The translations under genes and the position numbers were made by a program. Positions 44,532 to 54,400 of a stretch of DNA of 64,000 nucleotides are shown piece by piece (the stretch's first letter is position 1; every line of letters begins with the position of its first letter). Source of the stretch: Bacteroidota bacterium (lineage in GTDB: Bacteria > Bacteroidota > Bacteroidia > Chitinophagales > LD1); NCBI GenBank assembly GCA_016715625.1, contig JADJZU010000020.1, positions 1 through 64,000 of the forward strand, read 5' to 3'. The notes beneath the pieces were generated by a model that made no database searches, was not told the origin of the DNA, and was given only the letters and a program-made list of their open reading frames with translations.

Positions 44532-47381
44532 ATGAGACACCTTCTACAAGTTTTGCTCTGTGGCGCTATTTTGTGTTACACGGCAGAGTTAGGCGCACAA
44601 TGCTTACCTACTAACAACTTTGTATGTAATGGCAATCCCAGTTTTGTGAGCAGAGGCAACAAGCCCGCAACCGACCAATGGAAAAGTGTGACAGTGACAC
44701 AGACAGGCTTCCATTGCTTTACTATTTATGATTCTGCATTGGGCCTGAGCAATACCAATGAATTAATTTATGAATTGAAAACCTGCGGCACAGGAAAGAT
44801 ACAATTGCATTGCCAGCAATACGGAGGGTATGTCTCCTCTACTGCTACGAAACAAAATGCAGATAATAATACCTGTGGCGGGGGTGCTTATAATGAGCAC
44901 ATGTTTTTTACGGGACAGAGTTGTGTGGTGCATATATTGGGTGACAGCTGCTATGGCACTACCGATACGTTTACGCTTTACTACCGTGTATTTTGCAGAC
45001 CACTAATAAGCAAAAGCAGTTATGGAAACCAGATGTGGCGAAATAATATTTATAACTCCGGTTTATGGACTTTAGAAAAATATTCTGGAAGCTACGGTCA
45101 TGAGAGTAAGGATTTTACAAGGACCTTTACCAACGGACAGCCGGATTCTGTTAGTGGATATTGTGCTATGTGCCCAGGAGGAGGAGTAGTAGATACGAAC
45201 TACTATACTGCGGAATACAGAATGAATTGGTGGCAAGGAAGTGGGATGTATAAAATAGTATGTAATACACCTTTAAGACTGAGTCTTGGTTACCATGGAG
45301 GACAAACTTTATCGGCTTTAGATTACACGTATGGTACACAGCCATCACAAAAGTTTGCCATAACTAAACTAGATTCAATTTCTTCGAGTGTGGGTAAATG
45401 GGAATACAGAGTATATAAGGAAACACAGCCATTTAAGGCAGATATATCTATTTGTAAAATGGAAGGCGATATGGGTGGTGGAAACTCTTTTTGGAAGGCT
45501 TATGTCCATGATAATGTATTTGGGGCCCCAACAGAATACAGAATAACAAATGATCGTGGTTGGAATAATTATTACCAAGGAACCTTTAATACGGCCGGTC
45601 CGGTTTTTGGGTATAACTGGAATGGCATTCAACCTCCCATGACAGGAGAACGGTGCGGACAGACGATGGATAATGATTCGTTTAGGCTGGATATGAAAAT
45701 GAACATGAATCTCCAGGCTGGAAATTATAAATTTAGGGTAAGATGTTCTTCTACACCTCAGTTGATTGTTAGCACTTACACTGTTATTTTAAGTTGGCCG
45801 TTTTCTACTGCGTGTGATTTAACATCTTCCAGTTATTACTTTAACGGAAACACCAGTTTTAATTTAAATGCATGGTACCGTGCCGGGCCGCATTATTTAA
45901 GTTTTAACTACGCTCGGCAGCCGAAGAATGTGGGCACGGTAAGCGTGGCGGTGATTGGTGGCACAGGCGATACGGTGTGTGCAGGCAGCAGTGTAACGCT
46001 GACAGCCGATACGGTGGATGGCACGCAGCTGGTGTGGTATATTAAATGCACCGGCACTGGCAGCAGTATCAGTTGTGCGAATGGTATATTGGTGGGCACG
46101 GGTAACAGCATTACGGTGACACCTGACAGCAGCACGACTTACTTTGTAAAAAACCGCAACCTGAGTGTGGCGGCAGATGATACGCTGAACAAGTTGGATT
46201 TGTATAGTGCAGCTTGGGCTACACGCAGAATAACGAGAGTGGCGTTGCCGCAAGCACCCACTACCCCTGCATCAAAAACCATTTGCAGCGATACTGCTTA
46301 TACGTTTGTGTGGGATAGTGTTTATGCAGGCATCGGGGGTAATGCGGTTGAATATAAAGTGGGAAGTGGAAGTTGGCAGGCAGCAGCGGCACTGGGCAGT
46401 GGCAGATGGCAGGTGCAATTGATAGTGGCGAGTGGGGCGACAGATACTATATGGGTGCGGAGTAAGAACAGTACAACGGGTTGTGTGAGTGGCAGTGTGT
46501 GGATGACGGGAAGTGTGAAAATAATTCCCGGAAATCCGACCATTGGCTTTCCAAAGACTACTATTTTTCTAGATACCATTTCGTTTGTATGGGATAGTAT
46601 TGGTGTAGGAATAAATGGAGATAGCACGCAGTATGCTTATTCATCCACTTTCTTGAACTACAACTCAATAGGTAATATGGGTTCGTTTGGTTTAAGTGTT
46701 GAAAAAGGGAGAACAGACACAGTTTGGATGAGAACTCTGAAATACGTTGGTGGTTGTATAAGCTCTCCGGTACAAGTCACGTTGCATGCTCATATATCTG
46801 ACACTACTTGCCCCGGTGTATTTCACGATCTCTCTGCGGATTCAGTATACTCATCAGACACTTATTGGTACCATAAAACGTCCTCTAATGGCTCATCTGT
46901 CAACTGTGCTACAGACACATTGGCAGGACAGTCTTCTGTCCTAACGATAGCTCCCACCAGTTCTCGAGTTTACATTGCATCTAACGTTTCGCTTTGCGAC
47001 ACAATTCAAATTACCTTATGGTCATATCCTCGTGTGTATGGAGCTCATGCCATTTACGTATTGCCGTCTTGTGATTTTCATTATCTGACTTTCGAAAACA
47101 CCGGCAGGTTGCCAATATTGAATATACACCAGAGCGCAGGATTCAGATTTGTTGTAAGCAACTATTTTATCGGCAATGCAGCTAATTCAGACTTGCGGTA
47201 CAGGGTGTTAGACGCCAATGGCATAAACGAGGTTAGTCCTCTAACAGACGTAAAAAATGGAACAAGTGCCAGCTATCTGGCTGATAATTTTTCAGGACTT
47301 ACTAACGGAGCACCCTACATTTTGGAGTTTGTAACTAAGGAGGGAGACAGATTCAGATACCAATTCAAGATTAACATATAA
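44532..47381 (+). CDS. Large secreted Cys-rich protein with Ig-like repeats
   Basis: 949 residues. Signal peptide MRHLLQVLLCGAILCYTAELGAQ. Residues 20-450 are Cys- and aromatic-rich with pairs of cysteines. Residues 475-530 look like an Ig-type module found in Bacteroidota adhesins (GDTVCAGSSVTLTADTVDGT, then LVWYIKCTGTGSSISC and VTPDSSTTYFV); a related module recurs near 755-830 (TYWYHKTSSNGSSVNCATDT). There is no T9SS sorting tail; it ends DRFRYQFKINI. It is followed after 3 nt by the OmpH-like gene, so it shares the operon with the RHS genes. Probable surface or extracellular partner of the system; binding target unknown. Confidence 0.7.
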   Translation: MRHLLQVLLCGAILCYTAELGAQCLPTNNFVCNGNPSFVSRGNKPATDQWKSVTVTQTGFHCFTIYDSALGLSNTNELIYELKTCGTGKIQLHCQQYGGYVSSTATKQNADNNTCGGGAYNEHMFFTGQSCVVHILGDSCYGTTDTFTLYYRVFCRPLISKSSYGNQMWRNNIYNSGLWTLEKYSGSYGHESKDFTRTFTNGQPDSVSGYCAMCPGGGVVDTNYYTAEYRMNWWQGSGMYKIVCNTPLRLSLGYHGGQTLSALDYTYGTQPSQKFAITKLDSISSSVGKWEYRVYKETQPFKADISICKMEGDMGGGNSFWKAYVHDNVFGAPTEYRITNDRGWNNYYQGTFNTAGPVFGYNWNGIQPPMTGERCGQTMDNDSFRLDMKMNMNLQAGNYKFRVRCSSTPQLIVSTYTVILSWPFSTACDLTSSSYYFNGNTSFNLNAWYRAGPHYLSFNYARQPKNVGTVSVAVIGGTGDTVCAGSSVTLTADTVDGTQLVWYIKCTGTGSSISCANGILVGTGNSITVTPDSSTTYFVKNRNLSVAADDTLNKLDLYSAAWATRRITRVALPQAPTTPASKTICSDTAYTFVWDSVYAGIGGNAVEYKVGSGSWQAAAALGSGRWQVQLIVASGATDTIWVRSKNSTTGCVSGSVWMTGSVKIIPGNPTIGFPKTTIFLDTISFVWDSIGVGINGDSTQYAYSSTFLNYNSIGNMGSFGLSVEKGRTDTVWMRTLKYVGGCISSPVQVTLHAHISDTTCPGVFHDLSADSVYSSDTYWYHKTSSNGSSVNCATDTLAGQSSVLTIAPTSSRVYIASNVSLCDTIQITLWSYPRVYGAHAIYVLPSCDFHYLTFENTGRLPILNIHQSAGFRFVVSNYFIGNAANSDLRYRVLDANGINEVSPLTDVKNGTSASYLADNFSGLTNGAPYILEFVTKEGDRFRYQFKINI

Positions 47382-47384
47382 GCA

Positions 47385-47912
47385 ATGACAAAACCGACAA
47401 TTACCGTATTTCTTTTTTTATTTCTCACAGCTAATGCCATTGGCACAGGCATAGTGTATTACTTTACAAAAAGTAAGATAGCCTACATAGACATCAACGT
47501 AGTGTATGATGCCTATAAGGGAAAGATGGACAAAGAGAAAGAACTCAAGCAGATAGAGCAGAGGCAACAAAATATCTTGGACAGTCTGAAGCTCAGAATA
47601 TTAGACCTTCAAAGCAAAGACAAAGCCCTAAACGGTAAGTCGGAGGAGGTTAGAAACACACTTGAGGGCACCTACGAGAACTATAACCGGTTAAAGGAGG
47701 AGTTTTCTAGCTACAATGTAAACGAGTCTCAAAAACAAATGGAGAGCCTATTCAACCAAATCAATCAGTATGTGAAAGATTATGGCAAAGAAAACGGATA
47801 CGATTACATTTTAGGAGCAGCGGGTAACGGCAATTTGATGTACGCAAAGGAAAGCAAAGACATCAGTAAGCCTGTTTTAAAATACATCAACGAAAGATAT
47901 GAGGGTCGTTAG
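47385..47912 (+). CDS. OmpH/Skp-like periplasmic chaperone
   Basis: 175 residues. One N-terminal signal-anchor (ITVFLFLFLTANAIGTGIVYYF) is followed by the OmpH pattern KIAYIDINVVYDAYKGK, a long coiled coil (KEKELKQIEQRQQNILDSLK), and YGKENGYDYILGAAGNGNLMY at the end, as in Skp. Skp is a trimeric holdase for unfolded outer membrane proteins. A copy placed inside this operon, 3 nt after a large secreted protein and just before two giant ones, is probably dedicated to them. The uncleaved-looking anchor differs from soluble Skp and may tether it to the membrane. Confidence 0.75.
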   Translation: MTKPTITVFLFLFLTANAIGTGIVYYFTKSKIAYIDINVVYDAYKGKMDKEKELKQIEQRQQNILDSLKLRILDLQSKDKALNGKSEEVRNTLEGTYENYNRLKEEFSSYNVNESQKQMESLFNQINQYVKDYGKENGYDYILGAAGNGNLMYAKESKDISKPVLKYINERYEGR

Positions 47913-48486
47913 TATCATTTTTATAGTAACAGTCATTTTATCAGGATGTAAGAAGGCAGAACTTACACCTGAACAGTATAAGCAATGGTTAGCGAAAGAA
48001 GAGGCACTTAACAAAACTGTAAACATGGGTGATTATCGTTACACCGTTCGACTTTTACCCAACGATTGGGTAGCTTATACACTATGCCAAAACTGTAACG
48101 CTGATAAGCTGACCGCCAAATTAAATGAAGTAGGAGACCTCCGATATTTTGCTGTAACTATAGACAATATTGCAGGTAGTGATAATTTACTGAAAAAGAA
48201 TATTGGCAAAGAGTCCGAGTATTTTGAACGATTGTATTATGTGTCTTACATGATGAAAGAAGATTTAGAACTGATTAGTAACGGAAAGCACCATAAGCCG
48301 GTGTTGTATTCTTACGAAAGAGTGTATGATTTAAGCTCGCGAGTTTCATTTATGACAGCTTTCGCATCGGACAGTGTAGAGGAAGATTTTACACTTAAAA
48401 TATCTCCAAAGTTTTTTTCAAGAGACCCGGTTACCTTCAGATTTAAGCAAAAAGCATTACACAACCTCCCTAAATTATTGCTATGA
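47899..48486 (+). CDS. Lipoprotein of the RHS operon, unknown
   Basis: 195 residues. A lipoprotein signal (VVSIIFIVTVILSGC, lipidated Cys at 17) precedes a soluble domain of unknown type: YKQWLAKEEALNKTVNMGDY, TVRLLPNDWVAYTLCQNCNA, and a C-terminal beta stretch (LKISPKFFSRDPVTFRF). It overlaps the OmpH gene by 14 nt and the giant gene by 4 nt, showing tight coupling. It may be an outer-membrane assembly or tethering factor for the giant proteins; this is inferred from position only. Confidence 0.7.
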   Translation: MRVVSIIFIVTVILSGCKKAELTPEQYKQWLAKEEALNKTVNMGDYRYTVRLLPNDWVAYTLCQNCNADKLTAKLNEVGDLRYFAVTIDNIAGSDNLLKKNIGKESEYFERLYYVSYMMKEDLELISNGKHHKPVLYSYERVYDLSSRVSFMTAFASDSVEEDFTLKISPKFFSRDPVTFRFKQKALHNLPKLLL

Positions 48487-51400
48487 AACTAATTTCTAAC
48501 CTGAGAAAAGGCAAAACCGCTAGAATATTTCTTTTAAGTTATTTGTTGTGTTTTTTGATAGAACTATTGGCCCCCGTTTCTGCCTATGCCTTAACCAGTG
48601 GACCCGCACAACCGGAGGTTGCTTCTTTTGAGCCATCTGGCACCACGGATATGGTCAATCTTTTTTCAGGAGACTTTACTTACAATATCCCTCTATTTGA
48701 ACTGCCTGGTCCTAATGGTGGCTATCCTATCAATCTGGCTTACAATGCAGGAGTAAACATGGATGATGAGGCGAGTTGGGTTGGGCTTGGATGGAACCTG
48801 AACCCCGGGGTAGTAAACAGAAACATGCGTGGAGTGCCCGATGATTTTGATGGTGATTTAATAAAAACCGATTTGGATGTTAAGAAAGACTGGACTTTGT
48901 CAATGACCAACACAGTAAGCCCGGAGATTTGGGCATTTGACATGGGGAGTATAGGGCTAAGCTTTGGTCATACGATTAGATATAATTCATACAGAGGATT
49001 TGGATTTGGACAATCTGCAGGAGTTAATTTTAGTGGTGGTGGCGGTAATATACAAGGCGGAGCAGGTCTTGGTATTTCATTTGATTCCGATGAAGGTGCG
49101 GGGGTAGATTTTAATGGAGGTATTAGTAGTGGTTCATCTAAAAAGTTTAGTGGTTCTATAAGCGCTGGTATTGGTGTTAATAGTAGGGTGGGTTTACAAA
49201 GCATGTCATTAAGCGTGTCTGGAAATGGTCCTCTGAAAGGAGTTAAAACATCTACAGGTAAGACGATAATGTCTAAGCTATTAACCCAAAGTTCTAATAT
49301 CTCATTTTCCTCTCCTGCTTTTACACCAGATATAAGCATGCCCATGAAGGGCTTTAATCTGGCGTTATCTTTCAAGATAGGGGGAGATATAGGGGGCGTG
49401 TTTATTAACTTCGGTGGAAACGTATCATACAGCCAACAAGAACTAAAGTATCGCACTAAGAAATCAAGGGCATTTGGGTACCTTCATCTTCAGTCGTCTA
49501 CCGGTATTGAGCGGGAAGATGGCTTAGGAACAATGGTGGATGTAAATCGGGAGAAGGACGTAGTGTTATCCCGATTTGTCCCGAATCTTGCTGCTCCTCA
49601 TCTTACCTATGATGTTTTTAATGTGCAAGGGCAAGGTATGCAAAACATGTTTCGCCCCTATAGAAACGATATTGGTGCTTCTTTTGATGAATATGCCAAG
49701 TCAGTTACAGCTGGTGGTGGTCTTGGTGGAGAAATTGGAGGTGGGCTACCTGTGCACTTTGGGGTTAGCGGTGATATTAATTACTCCGAAAGTGAAAGCG
49801 GTAAGTGGGTGAATAATAGTGATTTTAACAGGCCTTATATGTCTAACGATGCGAATGCAGGCTCCAACCCGGGCGATTACGGTGATTTTGAGGCGGTGTT
49901 TTTCAAAGCTACCGGTGAGCACACTGCAGAACCTGTAGGTAGAATGCAACAAATGGTGGGAGGAAGTAAGCCGCTCAAACTGAATATTGATGGACCGGAT
50001 CGAATGTCTACCCGCTTATCGTGGGCATTCAGCGATAAAGATGATGTAGACAACAATAGTGTGTTAGGCAATGATGCCAGAAAGGGGATAGAAAGAAAAC
50101 CGCGAGCCAATAATTTTATACCTCTAAGAAACAATGAGTTGACGGGTCTTCAGGAATTTAACGTTCAATTTTTTAACCCGGCAAGTGTAGGAGATCACCT
50201 CACATACGCTGATTTTGAGGAGTACTACGGAGGTAACAATGCATACATCGGTCAGTTCAATCGCACGAGCCGCGATGGGTACAGTAGCGCAATGCCCATT
50301 GATAAACACATTGGTGGCATATCTGCATTGAACCATGAAGGCATGAGATATATCTATGGCATACCTGCATATAATAATGTACAGATAGATGCAAATTTCA
50401 GTGTGGTAAATACAGGAGATTATTGCAATCAAACAATCAGCGGCATTGCTGCAGGCCAGGATATATTGTACTATAAGCATAATGCAACCGACCAGTTTAA
50501 ACAAGAAACCTATACGCCTCCCTATGCACATTCTTATTTGCTCACAGCCATTGTGGGTCCCGATTATGTGGATGTAAACGGCAACGGCCCGTCAGACGAT
50601 GATTTTGGGTATTGGGTAAAGTTCAACTACTTTAAAGCACATGATAACTATAAATGGAGAGCACCCTACAAGCATAACGAAGCCAATTATATAGGAGGCT
50701 TCAGAAGTGATGAAAATGACGATAAAGGAGTCATTATGTATGGAGAAAAGGAGATCTGGTATCTTGCTTCAGCAGAAACAAAAACGCATCTTGCATTATT
50801 CTGTTTGAGCAAGCGTGAGGATGCAATGGGAGCAAAGGGTTACGCAACTGTCGATTATAACAACCCAAGTAACCCACCCGGTGCAGTCTCCTTCAAGTTG
50901 GATAGCATTCAGTTGCATTCGAAAGATCTGTTTCTAAATAATATTGGTAACAATACTCCCACCAGATCGCTCCAAACCGTGCATTTAAACTATAACTACA
51001 GTTTATGCCAGGGCGCATATAACAGCAGTTCTGGAAAGCTGACCCTTGAAAAACTGTACTTTACTTACGATGGTAGCTCAAGGGGAGCGCTTTCGCCTTA
51101 CACTTTCAATTATGGGCTGGTTACAGCGGGCAATAGCTCCACTCAACAAAATCCGGGCTATAATCCTATACAGTATGACCGTTGGGGTAATTATGAATAC
51201 AACGCTGACAACTGCCGCAAAACTGTATTCCCTTACGTAAATCAGTCCGATGACCCTATTGATCAGGAGAACAGAATCAAGTATGCTACAGCATGGAACC
51301 TGACAGATATTGGACTACCCACGGGCTCCTCCATTCATGTTAATTACGAGCAAGATGATTATGCCTATGTGCAAGATAAAACAGCCATGCAGATGTTTAA

Positions 51401-54400
51401 GATAGCAGCATTGGGCAACGGGCTGTTAAGTCCTAACAAACACATTATTTACGATCAGAACAGTAGGCAGGCAAACAATCCTGAAAACAGGCGAATTTTC
51501 TTTAAACTCGAAAAGCCGATACCGATCACGGGAGTAAATATTCAAACCGAACTGAACAAATATTTAGATGAGAGCCGACAGTTGTATTTCAAGGTATACA
51601 TGCCTATGAAGAAAGAAACGATGTATGAGTATGTATCCGGATATTTAGATATAGAAGAAATTAATATCAATACCGAGTGTATAAATAGTTCAAATACAGC
51701 ATACGACTATGCCTATGTAGTGGTGAAGAGATATGAGAAGAAAAACGGAGACCCTATGCCTTATCACCCCATCACTGTAGCTTCACTTATGTCGCTCAAA
51801 CAAAACCTTCCGCAAAAAGCGTATCGTAGTTCTGCACTGGAATCGAGCAATGGAAGCACTGACCCTAAAGATATGATGATGGACTTTTTGAAGGCGGTGG
51901 CCGCTTCCTTTGAAAGTTTGGGTGAATTGTTTACCGGATTCTACAATGGGAAAACCTTATCGACCAGCCGCTGGTCAGATAGAATTGATTTAGATAACAG
52001 TTACATCCGGTTAAATTCTTACGATAAAAAGAAGTATGGCGGAGGCATCCGGGTTGCGAGTATTGAGATAAATGATCAATGGGAAGATGCATCGGGTGAA
52101 CCTTCTTCTACGTATGGCACTACTTACGAATATACAACCACCGAGCCCGGCTATGCTGAGCCTATCAGCAGTGGTGTAGCCACCTTTGAACCTGCCATAG
52201 GCGGAGAAGAAAATGCATTGAGGTGGGCCAAGAAATACCCGTTCAATGTGTCTGTAACAACACAGAATACGAACTTTTATCAATACCCCATTAACGAAAC
52301 CCTTTATCCCGCACCATCGGTAGGTTACAGTAAGGTAACGGTAAAAAGTTTGAACACGTCCCGGAAAATGAAAGGAATCACAACGGATGTTGGCTTCAAT
52401 TCAAGCGGAGTGACGGTGAATCAGTTTTATACAGCAAAAGATTATCCCATCTACTCAGAAGAAACAAAACTTCGAGCTGTAAAAGATAGCAAGTCATTAA
52501 GGTATCAAAAGCTTATCATACCCTTACCGGGAGTTGGTCAGCTTGCTTGGGATTATTTTACTGCCTCACAAGGTTACGTTACGGAGTTAAATGATATGCA
52601 TGGTAAACCCAGAAAGACGGAAACTTATTCCATCACTGCACAGAATAAAATCTCCGATCAGCCTGTTAGCTCTGTAGAGTACATCTACTTTGATGAGCTG
52701 GTAACTGCAGTAGATCCGGGTTCCGAAAATCCAAAAGTTAAAAGACGATTGTTGAACGAAGTGCCCGTATTGATTAGCGATCCTGACCCAAATGACCTAA
52801 CAAAGGCAAGAATAGAAAACAAGTTGGTGGGTGTTGATTACGAAATGTATACTGATCAGCGTAATTCATCTACTAAATCTGGTGGTGGAGGCTTAAACTT
52901 CAATGTTGAGTTATTGTACATTGTTCCAATCGTCTTGCCATGGCCATCTGTAAATACAGATTTCCGTCAATTGCGCGTTGCGGTCACCAATAAGGTCATT
53001 CACCGGTCGGGGATACTAAAAGAAATCAGAGCCAGAGACGGACAGAGCTTGGTGCGCACTGAAAATAAGGTCTTTGATCCTTATACAGGCGGTGCCTTGT
53101 TGTCTACCGTCACCAACAACTTTGATGATGATGTATGGAATTATACTATTCCGGCTCATATTAAGTATGCAGGAACAGGTCCGGCATATAAAAACCTTGG
53201 TCAGCATTTTGAAGTGCCTGCTGGGGATATTACAAAGGTTGATCCACAGAATAACAATGGTGACGGGACCGATGATTTTCACTATTTGCTGTCATCATTA
53301 TCTCAAGAGGTTCTACTCAAGCCAGGTGATGTGCTCAAGTTGGAGGGAACGTCCTATAAGGCTATTGTGATTAGTGTAAACGCTTCAACTGCACTCGTTG
53401 AGTTTTTTGACAATACCAATACACCATCTACGGTGAATATTGGCAGCACGAATAAATTTAAGATTGTTAGATCCGGGTGGAGAAATCAGCTTACGGTATC
53501 AGCTGGTAAAATCACTGCGCTAAAAGACCCGACTAAAGACAGAATATTCGAAACCTGCCAGAACACTGTTTCTGTTCAGCTGCCTCCGGCAAACTCGTCC
53601 GAAAACTGCTTGTTGAGTATAAATGTCGGATTTATGATGGATACAATCCAAGCAGTTGCCGCACATAACAGTGGAGCTGTATTTATTCCTATGAATAAAT
53701 TTGCTGAGCCGAATCCGGGAGCGGTTCCTGTAGTAGCCACATTGATTAACAAAGGCTACATTGGTGTAATGGTTGACAACGAAAGTAATTACATCACCTT
53801 TCAAAACCTGAACGGAGAGAGCTGTAGCTTTTATTTTTATACTGGCTGGAATGCGGGTAAACAAGTTTTTAATACCCAAGTAAATATAGGTGACTTACCC
53901 TCGCCTTTATTTCCTTTAAGTACTTGTAATCCCGGCTATGGTTATCCGGTTCAATACAATGGTGCCAGCTTAGCCGGATGTAGGTATGAAATTGTAGTAT
54001 ACCAAAGCCCCTACAACTGTTTTTGTTCAATGATGGATCCGTTTTCCGTGCCGCAAACCTTCACGGAGATATATACAGATACGATGCTCAAGGTGGAGCA
54101 AGTTATCAACACGTCAGCCACAGTGCTGTCTGAGTTTTGGGGTAATACATTTGATGAAGGAAGATACTCAGAACCACCCGTGGACATAGAGCGGAATTAT
54201 AAGCTGAATAAAGCGAATGATTTCATGAACGGGCGGAACGGAATTTGGAGACCGGAATCAAACTTTATCTATTTCAAGCAGCGCGATCAGCAATTGAATG
54301 ATATGACGCGTTTAAGTGTAGATGGCACCTTTACGATGGCGATGTTTGACTGGCGAAAACCTTATGAAAAACATTGTGATCCGGATTGGGTCAACTCAAA

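Noticed and set aside
45897..46253. Minus-strand 118-codon frame inside the 949-residue gene
   Set aside because: It lies wholly inside a gene with clear signal peptide and Ig-like motifs and has no recognisable product.
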